Assembly (NCBI GenBank): GCA_020850735.1
Contig: JADZEE010000091.1
Span: forward strand, 247,502 to 311,501
DNA from: Gammaproteobacteria bacterium
GTDB lineage: Bacteria; Pseudomonadota; Gammaproteobacteria; JADZEE01
DNA length: 64,000 nt
Reading direction: 5' to 3'
The translations under genes were made by a program, and so were the position numbers. Of the stretch, positions 24,688-34,110 are shown piece after piece (position 1 is the stretch's first letter; each line of letters begins with the position of its first letter). Under the pieces are notes generated by a model. It had not been told where the DNA came from, made no database searches, and saw only the letters and a program-made list of their open reading frames with translations.

Positions 24688-25896
24688 ATGATCGGCCAGG
24701 TCGATGTCAGTGCGGCGCTCCTGCGCCCGGGCGGCACGCCGCCGGCACCGCTGCGGGCATGGGTCGTCGGCCAGATCCTGACGGCGACCGTCCTCGCCAC
24801 CACCGGTGCGGACGCGGTGCTCGAGATCGGCGGCCAGCGCATCAGCGCGCGCACCGCTGCGCCCCTGCCGCCGGCCGGCACGGCGCTCACGCTGCAAGTG
24901 CTGCGGGCAGGTGCGCAGCCGGTACTCGTGCGTCTGCCGGCGCCGGCCCCGACCACCGGCGCAACGGCCGAGGCCGGCGCCCTGCGCGACGCGCTGCCAC
25001 GCCAGGATTCACCGGCCCGGCTGCTGGCCAATCTCGGCAGGTTGTTTGCCGGTGCCCGCGACGCGGGTCCCGACCTGCCGGCCGGCGTCGCGCGGACGGC
25101 GACGGCCGTGCTGGCGAACCTGCCGACCGCGGACGAAATCTCGGTGCCTGCCGGTCTCAAACGTGCGGTGGAGAACTCGGGTCTGTTTCTCGAAGCGCGC
25201 CTCCGCCGGGCCGGCGCGGACGCGCGTCCCGATCCGGCGCTGTTCGCCCGGGACTTCAAGGCCGGCCTGCTGCGTCTGCTGGCGGCCGCCCCCGATGCCC
25301 GGCCAGACGAACAGCGGCCAGGCCGTACGGCCGCCGCCGAGCCGGCGCCGGTGCCGCCCACGCGCCAGCAGCCGCCGCAGGCCCAGCCGCGGGCGCTGCC
25401 GACCCTGGCCATGGACCTGCCCGCCAGCGAAGTCGTGCGCGGCCTCCTCGACCAGGCGGACGCGGCGCTGGCGCGCGTCGAAGTGGCACAGCTGCAGTCC
25501 CTGCCCGACCCGAACCACACCGCCACGACGTGGCTGCTCGAGCTGCCGGTACGCCAGGGTGAGCAAGCGGACGTACTGCAGTTGCGCGTCGACGGCGAGG
25601 ACGGTGCCGGGCCGGAGGGGGCCGCCCGCACCTGGACCGTGACCTTGGCCATGGATCTGGGCACCGCCGGCCCCTTTTACGCGCGGGTCACCCTGGCCGG
25701 CGACGCTTTGAGCGCGTCGCTGTGGGCGGAGGATCCCGCCACGACCCGGCTGGTGACGCAGCACATCGACTGGCTGGCGTCACGCTTGCGCGCGGCCGGG
25801 CTCGACGATGATCGTCTGGCGGTCCGCCAGGGTCGGCCGGACTTGTCACGGCGCGACCCGCTCACGGCGCCGGCGCTGGTGTCCACCCGCGTATGA
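24688..25896 (+). CDS. FliK-like flagellar hook-length control family protein
   Basis: The 402-aa protein has a Pro/Ala-rich, low-complexity middle (about residues 205-245) and a C-terminal domain of about 150 residues typical of FliK_C (TWLLELPVRQGEQADVLQLRVD, WTVTLAMDLGTAGPFYARVTLAG, SLWAEDPATTRLV). FliK controls hook length and switches the export gate through FlhB. Here the next gene, overlapping by 4 nt, is an FlhB C-terminal domain, so the pair is probably functional together. No other flagellar gene is present in the window. Confidence 0.75.
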   Translation: MIGQVDVSAALLRPGGTPPAPLRAWVVGQILTATVLATTGADAVLEIGGQRISARTAAPLPPAGTALTLQVLRAGAQPVLVRLPAPAPTTGATAEAGALRDALPRQDSPARLLANLGRLFAGARDAGPDLPAGVARTATAVLANLPTADEISVPAGLKRAVENSGLFLEARLRRAGADARPDPALFARDFKAGLLRLLAAAPDARPDEQRPGRTAAAEPAPVPPTRQQPPQAQPRALPTLAMDLPASEVVRGLLDQADAALARVEVAQLQSLPDPNHTATTWLLELPVRQGEQADVLQLRVDGEDGAGPEGAARTWTVTLAMDLGTAGPFYARVTLAGDALSASLWAEDPATTRLVTQHIDWLASRLRAAGLDDDRLAVRQGRPDLSRRDPLTAPALVSTRV

Positions 25897-26180
25897 ACCC
25901 GACCGTGCCGTCCCGCCCGCGCCTCGCCGTCGCCCTGCAGTACGACGGCGAAAACGCCCCTACAGTCACCGCCAAAGGCCATGGCGAGGTCGCCGAGGCG
26001 ATCCTGGCCGCGGCGCGCGCGCATGAGATCCCGATCCGCGAGGCGCCGGAGCTCGCGCGGGTGCTCGCAACCATCGATCTCGACGCCGAGATCCCGGCCG
26101 TGCTGTATCGGGCGGTCGCCGAAATCATCGCCTTCGCGTACCTGCTCAAGGACCGATCGCCCGCCGATCCCGGTCGCTGA
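25893..26180 (+). CDS. Orphan FlhB C-terminal-domain protein
   Basis: The 95-aa protein matches only the cytoplasmic C-terminal domain of FlhB: LAVALQYDGENAPTVTAKG, AHEIPIREAPELARVL, IPAVLYRAVAEIIAFAYLL. It begins MNPT, so it starts almost exactly where full FlhB cleaves itself at the NPTH site. It lacks the four membrane helices. Such paralogues occur beside fliK-like genes in proteobacteria and can substitute for the FlhB domain in substrate switching. It overlaps the FliK-like gene by 4 nt. Confidence 0.85.
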   Translation: MNPTVPSRPRLAVALQYDGENAPTVTAKGHGEVAEAILAAARAHEIPIREAPELARVLATIDLDAEIPAVLYRAVAEIIAFAYLLKDRSPADPGR

Positions 26181-26201
26181 CGATCAGTCGCCACCACCGG
26201 G

Positions 26202-27716
26202 TCACGGCGCGCGCCAGTCGCCGGCCTGCTCGAAAGCGTGTGCGGCGCGGTAGATGGTCGGCTCGTCGAAGTACCGGCCGACCAGCATCATGCCCACCGG
26301 CAGTCCATCGCGCAGGCCGCAGGGTATGGACATGGCCGGATGGCCGGTGGCGTCGAACTGGCAGGTATTGAGCACGCAGTTGAACGCCTGCCACAGGGTT
26401 TCGTCGTCGCCGGCGGGGGTACCGGCCCGCGGATGCGGGCGTGCCCGGGTGACGGTGGTCGGCAGGAGCAGCAGGTCGACCTGGGCGAGCGCCTGATCGT
26501 ACCCGGCCCGCAGCCACGGGATCAGGTTGCGCGCGCGGCCGTAATACGCTCCCCGGTAACGTTCCAGCCAACGGCCGAGCAGCATCACCAGCTTGATGTT
26601 GACGGGCGCTTCGGCGGCACGATCGAATGCCCCTTGCATGGCGGCATGCACCTGGGGCGAGGTGGGGCCTGCCATGTTCATGCCGATACCCCGCAGGCGC
26701 AGCGTCGCCCACAGGCCGTCGCCCACCAGCGCACCCCAGATCGCCGGTCCCTGCAGATGGCGGGGGATGGACACCGGCATCACCGTGGCGCCGAGCGCGG
26801 CCAGGCGTGCCGCCGCCGCCTGCACGCAGTCGTCGACCACGGCGTCGCCGAGCGGGTGACTGAAACCCTCGCGCACGACACCGATGCGCAGATCCGCGAT
26901 CGGTTGCCCGAGCGCGGCGGTGTACGGTTGCACGACGACCGCGCGCTGGCGGCCATCGTGACCGTCGGGGCCGGCGAGCACCTCGAGCATCAGCGCACTG
27001 TCTGCCACGTTCGCCGTGATCGGGCCGACGTGATCGATGGCCTCCTCCATACCCATGATGCCCGTGTACGGGACCAGGCCGTGGGTCGGCTTCATGCCGC
27101 AGGTCCCGCTCCAACTCGCCGGAATACGGATCGAGCCCCCCTGATCGCAGCCGAGCGCCAGATCCACCGCTCCCGCGGCCACCAGCGCCGCGCTGCCCGA
27201 GGAAGAACCGCCCGCCGCGTAGCCGCGCCGGTGCGGGTTGTGCACCGGTCCGCTGGCCGAGGTCGCACTGCCGCCCGAAACGCACAGATATTCACACACC
27301 GATTTGCCGGCTATCGAGCCGCCGGCGTCGAGCAGGCGGTCGACCACCGTCGCGTCGAATTCCGGCAGGCAGTCCGCGAGAAATGCCGTGCCGTTGGCGA
27401 GCGGCACGCCGGCCACCAGGATGTTGTCCTTGACGGCGATCGTCCGGCCGGCGAGCCGGCCGCCCGGCCGCCCGGTCAGCGCCGTGCGCACGGCCCAGGC
27501 CCCGAGCGGATTGTCCCGGTCGTCGGCGCGCCACCAGCGGCGCTCGGGATAGCGTGGCGCCGGCAGTCCGGAGGGTAAACCGTCGAGCGCGGCGTAACCG
27601 GCGGCGAACGGCTGCAGCCAGCCCAGATAGCGCTGCGCTTCGGGCTCGGACATCTCCAGACCCAGCTCGCCGGCAAGGCACCGGATGTCCGTGGCGTCGG
27701 GGGATTGATAGCTCAT
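26202..27716 (-). CDS. Amidase (amidase-signature family)
   Basis: The 504-aa enzyme has the amidase-signature core: catalytic Lys in IAVKDNILVAG, the GGSSSGSAALVAAG serine-rich loop and the nucleophile serine in GCDQGGSIRIPAS, forming the Ser-cisSer-Lys triad. Length and the C-terminal TGHPAMSIPCG motif are typical of stand-alone amidases rather than GatA, and no gatB or gatC is near. The ATG at 27716 was chosen because homology starts there. Substrate unknown. It is transcribed convergently with the FlhB-like gene and is probably a single-gene unit. Confidence 0.88.
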   Translation of the reverse strand: MSYQSPDATDIRCLAGELGLEMSEPEAQRYLGWLQPFAAGYAALDGLPSGLPAPRYPERRWWRADDRDNPLGAWAVRTALTGRPGGRLAGRTIAVKDNILVAGVPLANGTAFLADCLPEFDATVVDRLLDAGGSIAGKSVCEYLCVSGGSATSASGPVHNPHRRGYAAGGSSSGSAALVAAGAVDLALGCDQGGSIRIPASWSGTCGMKPTHGLVPYTGIMGMEEAIDHVGPITANVADSALMLEVLAGPDGHDGRQRAVVVQPYTAALGQPIADLRIGVVREGFSHPLGDAVVDDCVQAAAARLAALGATVMPVSIPRHLQGPAIWGALVGDGLWATLRLRGIGMNMAGPTSPQVHAAMQGAFDRAAEAPVNIKLVMLLGRWLERYRGAYYGRARNLIPWLRAGYDQALAQVDLLLLPTTVTRARPHPRAGTPAGDDETLWQAFNCVLNTCQFDATGHPAMSIPCGLRDGLPVGMMLVGRYFDEPTIYRAAHAFEQAGDWRAP

Positions 27717-27791
27717 GCGCCGCTGTCCTGTCCGGATCGAGGCGGCCATTGTAGGGCCTGCCGGCGTGAACCACCGATCCGTGCGCGCACT

Positions 27792-29315
27792 TCAGGTCGT
27801 CTGCGGCGCGTGGAACCGGGTCCGGTTCCGACCGGCCGCCTTGGCCTGGTATAGCGCGCCGTCGGCGCCGTCGATGAGCGTATCGATGTCGTGCCCGTCA
27901 TCGGGGAACATGCTCACCCCGATGCTGCAGGTCACGATCACGTCGTCCGTACGCGCGAAGATCGGTCGCGCCACGCTGGCGATGATCTTGTCGCACACGC
28001 GTGCGACGTCCGCAACGCCGTGCACGTCGCTCAGACACAGCACGAACTCGTCGCCACCGAGGCGACCGACGGTGTCACTGCCGCGCACGCACTCACGCAG
28101 GCGCTGGGCGACGTGCTTGAGTACGAGGTCGCCGACGGCGTGGCCGTGGGAATCGTTGACCTGCTTGAAGTGGTCCAGGTCCAAGAACAGCACTGCGACC
28201 TGCTCGGCGCGCCGCTGCGCCTGCAGCAGGGCCTGCTCGAGTCGATCGCGGAACAGCCGCCGGTTCGGCAGACCGGTGACCGGATCGTGACTGGCGAGAA
28301 ACTGCAGCTCGGTCTGCAAGTGCTTGCGCTCACCGATCTCGCGCAGCAGCTCGTCGCGCTGGGCGAAAAACTCCCGCGCCAGCACGGCGATCCGCGCGAA
28401 GTCCGATGACTGGCGATCGAGGATGGCAAGGGCAGCCGGGTCGCTGTGGGACAGGGCATCGCCGATGACCCGCAGCGGGCCCGTGACCCAGCGACGCAGG
28501 CACACGTAAGTCACCAGCAGGAGTGTCAGGACCAGCGCGACCGCCGAAACCACCTGCATCTCGAATGCCCGCAACCAGCGCTGATAATCGACTGCGATCC
28601 TGCGCAGGTGCAGCTCGGCGACCGGTGAGCCGTCGGAACCTCGCAAGATGCGTCGATAGCTGACCACTCCGGGCCGCGGGTCCTCGTTCCCGTCGCCACC
28701 GGCATGCGGCGCGCCGATCGTCACTTCGGCCTGGGTGAGCGCGCCGAGATCACGGCGCAACTCATCGCTCCACAGCCGCGCTGCGAGCAGGAATCCGCCC
28801 GGCGGCGCAGCCCCGGCAGCAACGGCGCTGGGGGTCACGGGCGCCGCGCGGATCTCCACCGGACCGGCCGGCGTCAGGACGAAGAAATGCGCCGTGGGCT
28901 CGTCCTGCAAGCGCTCACGCAGGTGCGCGTCGGCCAATGGCGTGATCCGTGTCGCGACGGCATCCGGCAGCGCCGTCACGACATGAATGAGTTTGAATTG
29001 CGCGTCGTAGATCCAGACGGCATCTGCGGCGTAGATCGCCAGAGCGGTCTGGACGTTGTCGCGCGCCCACAGCGGATCGGGGCGGTGGATGAACTCCAGC
29101 ATCTCGTCCCAGCGCGAGTAGTCGCTCACGAACGTCGACAACAGATTGCCGTGCAGCGTCACCAGCCAGTCGATGAGCGCCAGTTGATCGGCCGTCCGCC
29201 CGGCCATCAACGCGTGCGCCTCGGCCGCCTGGTGGCGAATGAGCGCACTGAGGCCGCCGAGAAAAGTGAGGCTGACGACGACCAGCAGCGCGACGATCTT
29301 GGTGGGCGTGTTCAT
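27792..29315 (-). CDS. Membrane-bound diguanylate cyclase with CHASE4-like sensor
   Basis: The 507-aa protein has TM1 at about residues 4-24, a periplasmic CHASE4-type domain with the DYSRWDEML motif, TM2 near residue 255 (AVALVLTLLLVTYVCL), a short HAMP-like linker and coiled segment, and a GGDEF domain with an intact active site (RLGGDEFVLCLSD). It should make cyclic di-GMP in response to a periplasmic signal. An RxxD inhibitory site is not obvious. No EAL domain is attached. The ATG at 29315 is preferred over a GTG four codons upstream. Confidence 0.9.
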   Translation of the reverse strand: MNTPTKIVALLVVVSLTFLGGLSALIRHQAAEAHALMAGRTADQLALIDWLVTLHGNLLSTFVSDYSRWDEMLEFIHRPDPLWARDNVQTALAIYAADAVWIYDAQFKLIHVVTALPDAVATRITPLADAHLRERLQDEPTAHFFVLTPAGPVEIRAAPVTPSAVAAGAAPPGGFLLAARLWSDELRRDLGALTQAEVTIGAPHAGGDGNEDPRPGVVSYRRILRGSDGSPVAELHLRRIAVDYQRWLRAFEMQVVSAVALVLTLLLVTYVCLRRWVTGPLRVIGDALSHSDPAALAILDRQSSDFARIAVLAREFFAQRDELLREIGERKHLQTELQFLASHDPVTGLPNRRLFRDRLEQALLQAQRRAEQVAVLFLDLDHFKQVNDSHGHAVGDLVLKHVAQRLRECVRGSDTVGRLGGDEFVLCLSDVHGVADVARVCDKIIASVARPIFARTDDVIVTCSIGVSMFPDDGHDIDTLIDGADGALYQAKAAGRNRTRFHAPQTT

Positions 29316-29634
29316 GTTCGCAACCACGGAATGCCCGCGCTGCCGCGTCGGCCGGGAGACATCGCGCGGCCGTAAGCACCGGACCGGCCAGTCGTGCTCA
29401 TGCCTGCTGCACCGGTCGCGTCTGCGCGATCAACTCCCGCCCGTACGACGGGGTCCGGGCGAATACTACCGCAGGATCCGCACCAGTCGCATCCGCACCC
29501 GAGTACGCCGTCTCGCGCCAGGCGGCGGCAGTGGCAGCGGCACGGACACCCGCCGCGCGGGCAGGCCCATGCAGTTCGGCGCGGCAGGAACGACGGGCGT
29601 CCGCCGCCGCCCGCCGAGCGGCGAGGGGTGGCGG
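29316..29634. other. Intergenic region, nothing recognised
   Basis: These 319 bp lie between the 5' end of the diguanylate cyclase gene and the 3' end of the next minus-strand gene. They are GC-rich, with small dyads near 29610-29630 (CCGCCGCCGCCC/GAGCGGCG) that could end transcription of the upstream unit. I see no coding sequence. Confidence 0.4.
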
Positions 29635-30657
29635 CTAGTTGAGCTTACCGGTCAGATCGCGGTCGTCGCGCGCGGCGAGGCGTGCTTCCGGCGCGCCGGT
29701 ACAGTCCGCGGCGGCGGCGACGTGCTGTGCGTAGCCGGCACCGAGACGTCGCGACAGCTCGTCGCTCATGGCGGCGACCATGCCGATCGAGTAGGAGGCT
29801 TTGAGCAGTCCCATACCGTCCTGCTCGCCGTTACCGAACATGAGCTCCATCTTGACGTTGGCGCCGAGCACCTGGTCATACGGTCCCCACAGCCTGGGCG
29901 CGGTGAACGGACCGCCGCCGACAAGGACGTCGAGAATCACCCGGTCCTCGGCCTGGTATCCCAGGGCGGCGAAGCCGTCGCCTTCGTAGTAGCTGTAGCT
30001 GCCGCCACCGCAGCTCGCGGGGAAGCGGTAGTCGTAACGGTCGACGAACACGTTGACTGCCGGGTCGGGCACCGTCATACCGCGGCTGCGTACGCGACGG
30101 CGTTCGCCGAAGCGCCGGACCTCGGCGGCGACCGCGAGTATGCTCTCGACCTCGCCGTACGGCCCACCGACGAAGCGCTTGCCTGCTTCGACCAGATAGT
30201 CACGATCCGCGGCCTGACGTTGCGGCACGGCAATCACCTCGATCTCCTCCAGCGGCGCCGACGCGCCGGGGCTGAATTCGCCCGCGCCGGCGGAATTCGC
30301 GAGTACGGCGCCCGCCAGCGCCAGCAACGGCATGGCACGCGCGCGCCGCTCGCAAACCACGCCGAGCGTAACGCGGCGACGATCTTCGCGCAGCTCGAAA
30401 CCGTTCGCCGACGCGTACGAGCGCAACGCCCGAAACGCACCCGGATCCCGGGTTGGCAAGCCGCGGTGGTAAACCAGTGTGCGGTGCCCGTCGATGACGC
30501 ACGGATGCACGCTCGCACAGGCCATGAGGCGCTGGCCGCCGAGAACCCGCCCGAGCGCGCTGGTCACGCGGTTCAGCCACCCCTGCCGCCTTCGACCGGC
30601 GGTAGCCGGAGCCGCCGCGTCCCCCGCTGCTAATGCATCGACAATGAAACCGTTCAT
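29635..30657 (-). CDS. Unknown 340-aa protein with an internal signal-like segment
   Basis: The start at 30657 is supported by a strong GAGGAGG 8 nt upstream. The first 105 residues look cytoplasmic (QGWLNRVTSALGRVLGG, ALRSYASANGFELREDRRRV). A hydrophobic stretch preceded by arginines follows, MPLLALAGAVLANSAGAGEF (about residues 109-128), resembling a signal peptide or a single membrane span. The remaining 210 residues look exported (ADRDYLVEAGKRFVGGPYGE, YDYRFPASCGGGSYSYYEGDGF). I do not recognise any family. It might be a signal-anchor protein, or the secreted part might have its own start. Its neighbours do not suggest a function. Confidence 0.55.
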   Translation of the reverse strand: MNGFIVDALAAGDAAAPATAGRRRQGWLNRVTSALGRVLGGQRLMACASVHPCVIDGHRTLVYHRGLPTRDPGAFRALRSYASANGFELREDRRRVTLGVVCERRARAMPLLALAGAVLANSAGAGEFSPGASAPLEEIEVIAVPQRQAADRDYLVEAGKRFVGGPYGEVESILAVAAEVRRFGERRRVRSRGMTVPDPAVNVFVDRYDYRFPASCGGGSYSYYEGDGFAALGYQAEDRVILDVLVGGGPFTAPRLWGPYDQVLGANVKMELMFGNGEQDGMGLLKASYSIGMVAAMSDELSRRLGAGYAQHVAAAADCTGAPEARLAARDDRDLTGKLN

Positions 30658-30918
30658 CGACAGAACCTCCTCGGCTGGACAGCGTTGCACCGTTGCCTGG
30701 GAGCGGAACCGCCGTCCACCGTGACGTACCCGGCAAAGCGGCGCAGCAACACGCGCCGGCGGGCGGACTCCGAACCTTGCCGGAGCTAGCGACCGGTGGA
30801 CGGACAAGCTGAAGGGCTGGCGCAGGGGAAAAAGCGTGACGCAGGCCGCGTTTGCGCAGTGCCGGGCAAGCACCCGATCGGCGCCACCGGCTGCGCGCTG
30901 GCGGGCGATCCGCCGCCG

Positions 30919-33900
30919 TCAGCGGCTCCCGGCGACGGCAAACCGGCCGTAGCGCAGCATCACGGTCGGCAGGATGGCCAGATTGAGCAGCGTGGACGAG
31001 ACCAGGCCACCGACGATGACCGCCGCCATGGGACCCATGATCTCGCGCCCCGGATTGTCGCTGCCGATCGCAATCGGCAGCATTGCCAGGGCGGTGACCA
31101 GCGCGGTCATCAGGATGGATGGCAGGCGTTCCCCCGCGCCGCGCACCGCGGTATCGAGGTCCCACGGCGCCCCCTGCCGTTCGACCAGGTAGCGGTAGTG
31201 CGAGACCAGCATGATCGAATTACGCACCGTGATACCGAACAGCGTGACGAAGCCCACCATCGACCCGATCGACAGGACGCCGCCGGCGGCGACCGCCGCG
31301 ACCACACCACCAACGAGCGCGAATGGCAGATTCAGCAGCATGATCGCCACGTGGCGCAGGCTGCCGATGGCGACATACATGAGCAGGAGCACGCCGAAGC
31401 CGACGACGACGGAGTGCAGGATGAGCTGCTCGCGTGCAACGGCCTGCTCGACCCCGGCGCCGGTGATCTCCGGGTAGCTGCCGGCATCGAAGCGCATCGT
31501 CGCCAAGATGCGTTGCCGCAATTCCTGAGTGAATGAAGCCAGATCCCGGCCGCTCACGTTGCAGGTCACCGTCTGCACGCGCTGCGCGTTGTGATGCAGT
31601 ATGTTGTATCGACCGCTCGCCTGGCGCACGTCGGCGACGTCGGCGAGGCGCAGCATCTCACCGCCGGGTGCGCGCAGCGGCAGTGCTGCCACGTCGTCGG
31701 GCTGCGTGCGCCGGGCCGGCGAGGCGATGACCGCGACCTCGTACAAGCGGTTGCCATCCGCAACGCGTCCCACGATCGCGCCTTCGTAAGCCACCTGGAC
31801 CACATCGAGCACGTCCAGCGGCTTGAGCCCCCAGCGGGCGAGGTCATCCAGACGCAGATCCACGCGCAGCAGCGGTGTTCCCGGCGGTGAACGGACCTGC
31901 ACGTCCGTCGCACCCGCCATGGACGAAATCAGCACGGCCAGCGCGCGGGCCTGGTGGTCGAGTCGTTCCAGATCGTTGCCGTACAGGTTGACGACGACCG
32001 GCGAGGTATAACCGGAAATGGTCTCGTTGACCCGCTCGGTCAGAAAGGTCTCGGTCTCGTACAGCAGTCCCGGGAATTCCCGCAGGCGCGCGCGCATGGT
32101 TTCGAGGACACGCTGCTGCCCGGCGCCGGACAGTGGTTCGAGATCGACCTCGTACTCGCTGTAGTGGCTGCCGAACGTGTCGGCGCCGCGCTCGGCCCGT
32201 CCCGCCCACTGCGACACCGAGCGCACGCCGCGAATGTCCAGGAATTCGCGGGTGAGCCGGGTACCGATGCGTATCGACTCGGCGAGCGATGTGCCGGCCG
32301 CACTCGCCGTGTGCACGATGAAATGGCCCTCGCGCAGATCGGGCAGGAACCGCGCCCCGAGCGTCGGCACCAACGCGGCGCCGGCCGCGCAAACGGCCAC
32401 ACTCATGGATATCGCGAGCGCGGGCCGGTGCGCCCCGTGGCGAAGCAGCGCGGCGTAGCCCGGTTTCAGGCGGGCGATGAGCGGGGGCTCGCGTTCGCGC
32501 AGACGCCCGCTGCCGAGCAGAACGTAGCACAGCCCGGGCGTGACGGTCAGCGCGACGAGCAGCGACGCCAGGATGGCGAGGATGTAGGACAGCCCGAGCG
32601 GCGCGAACAGACGTCCGGTGATCCCCGACAGCGTCAACAGCGGGACGAAAACCAGCGCCACGATGAAGCTCGCATATACGACCGAGCCGCGCACCTCCAT
32701 GGAAGCGTCGAAAACGACCTCGGCTGGCGACCGCGGTGCCGCCAGCAGCCGGTTCTCGCGCAGGCGCCGGAAAATATTCTCGGTGTCGATGATGGCGTCG
32801 TCCACGACTTCGCCGAGCGCGATGGCGAGCCCGCCTATCACCATGATGTTGAGATTGATCCCGAACTCGAGCAGGACGACCACAGCGGTGATCAGCGACA
32901 AGGGGATGGCAATCGCGGAGATGAACGCCGTACGCAGATCGAACAGGAACAGGAACAGCACGATCACGACAAACGCGGCGCCGACGAGCAGATGCCCGCT
33001 GATGTTGCGCAGCGAGGTCTCGATGTAGTTCGCCGGGCGGAACAGCTGCGTATGCAGGTTGATGGCGTCCGCGGCCAGAACCGGCTCGAGCTCGGCGAGC
33101 GCCGCTTCGACCGCCCGCGAAACCGTCAGCGTGTTGGCGCCGTACTGGCCGATGACCATCATCACGATCCCCGGCTCACCCATCACCTGCGCCGCCCCGA
33201 TCGGCGGCTCGGCGCCATAGTCGATGTCGGCGACGTCGGCCAGACGCACGTTCGCCGTACCGTCACGCCTGATCACGACGCGCGCCAGATCAGCCGGGGT
33301 CACGGGCAGGCCGCCGCCCTGCAGCGCGATGCGCTGGTTCGGATTGTCGATGAAACCCGCGCCGCGGATCCCGGTCGCCTGACGAGCTGCGGCCACTACC
33401 TCGTCGATACCCATGCCGATGCGGCGCAGGCGCGCCGCGTCCGGCCGGATCTGCAGTTGCCTGACCTCGCCGCCGAATACGTTGACGTCGGCGACACCGG
33501 TCACGGCGAGGATGCGCGGCACGATGGTCCAGTCGACGGTGCCGCGCAATTGCATGAGGTCGCGCTCGCGCGAGGTGACGCCGATGGTGAGGATGGTGGC
33601 CGAGGACGAAGCCAAGGGCACCGGAATCGGCGGCCCGGTTCCGGTCGGCAGCGTGGCGGCCACCGTGGCGAGCCGCTCGGCGACGAGCTGCCGGATCCGG
33701 TAGACGTCCGCGTCCTCGGCGAACACGACGGTGACGATCGACAGTCCCTGGATCGACTCCGAGCGCAATCGCGCGAGACCGATCAGACCACCGAGCGCGT
33801 TTTCGATCGGCTGGGTCACCAGCACCTCGACCTGCTCGGTCGACAGCCCCGGTGCCTCGGTCTGGACGATGACCTGCCGGGGTGAGAACTCGGGGAAGAT

Positions 33901-34011
33901 GTCGAGGCCGGCCCGGGCGAGATCGTAGGCCCCGTAGCCGAGCAGCAGGAACGCGAGCGCGACCACGACACCGCGGTAGCGCAGGGAGAAGCGGACAGTG
34001 CTGGCCAGCAT
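30919..34011 (-). CDS. Heavy-metal efflux RND permease (CusA/CzcA family)
   Basis: The 1030-aa inner-membrane pump has 12 predicted helices and two large periplasmic loops. TM4 carries the acidic residues of cation-exporting RND proteins (GEVVDDAIIDTENIFRRL). The N-terminal LDIFPEFSPRQVIVQTEAPGLS is typical of the CusA/CzcA branch. It forms a tripartite pump with the adaptor and outer-membrane channel encoded immediately upstream. The methionine or acidic residues that would define copper/silver versus zinc/cobalt specificity cannot be resolved confidently by eye. The ATG at 34011 is preferred over upstream starts. Confidence 0.9.
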   Translation of the reverse strand: MLASTVRFSLRYRGVVVALAFLLLGYGAYDLARAGLDIFPEFSPRQVIVQTEAPGLSTEQVEVLVTQPIENALGGLIGLARLRSESIQGLSIVTVVFAEDADVYRIRQLVAERLATVAATLPTGTGPPIPVPLASSSATILTIGVTSRERDLMQLRGTVDWTIVPRILAVTGVADVNVFGGEVRQLQIRPDAARLRRIGMGIDEVVAAARQATGIRGAGFIDNPNQRIALQGGGLPVTPADLARVVIRRDGTANVRLADVADIDYGAEPPIGAAQVMGEPGIVMMVIGQYGANTLTVSRAVEAALAELEPVLAADAINLHTQLFRPANYIETSLRNISGHLLVGAAFVVIVLFLFLFDLRTAFISAIAIPLSLITAVVVLLEFGINLNIMVIGGLAIALGEVVDDAIIDTENIFRRLRENRLLAAPRSPAEVVFDASMEVRGSVVYASFIVALVFVPLLTLSGITGRLFAPLGLSYILAILASLLVALTVTPGLCYVLLGSGRLREREPPLIARLKPGYAALLRHGAHRPALAISMSVAVCAAGAALVPTLGARFLPDLREGHFIVHTASAAGTSLAESIRIGTRLTREFLDIRGVRSVSQWAGRAERGADTFGSHYSEYEVDLEPLSGAGQQRVLETMRARLREFPGLLYETETFLTERVNETISGYTSPVVVNLYGNDLERLDHQARALAVLISSMAGATDVQVRSPPGTPLLRVDLRLDDLARWGLKPLDVLDVVQVAYEGAIVGRVADGNRLYEVAVIASPARRTQPDDVAALPLRAPGGEMLRLADVADVRQASGRYNILHHNAQRVQTVTCNVSGRDLASFTQELRQRILATMRFDAGSYPEITGAGVEQAVAREQLILHSVVVGFGVLLLMYVAIGSLRHVAIMLLNLPFALVGGVVAAVAAGGVLSIGSMVGFVTLFGITVRNSIMLVSHYRYLVERQGAPWDLDTAVRGAGERLPSILMTALVTALAMLPIAIGSDNPGREIMGPMAAVIVGGLVSSTLLNLAILPTVMLRYGRFAVAGSR

Positions 34012-34110
34012 GGATTGCCGCGTCGATCGACCCGGGGGCTCGTCGTGATGGTTGGCGCGCCGGCGCGGCGACGCGAGTTCGGCGGCCACCGGCAAAGGCC
34101 GCCGCCGCGG

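Noticed and set aside
31954..33885. 643-codon plus-strand frame opposite the RND pump
   Set aside because: It is antisense to a clear CusA/CzcA family gene and is Gln/Arg/His-rich with no motif.
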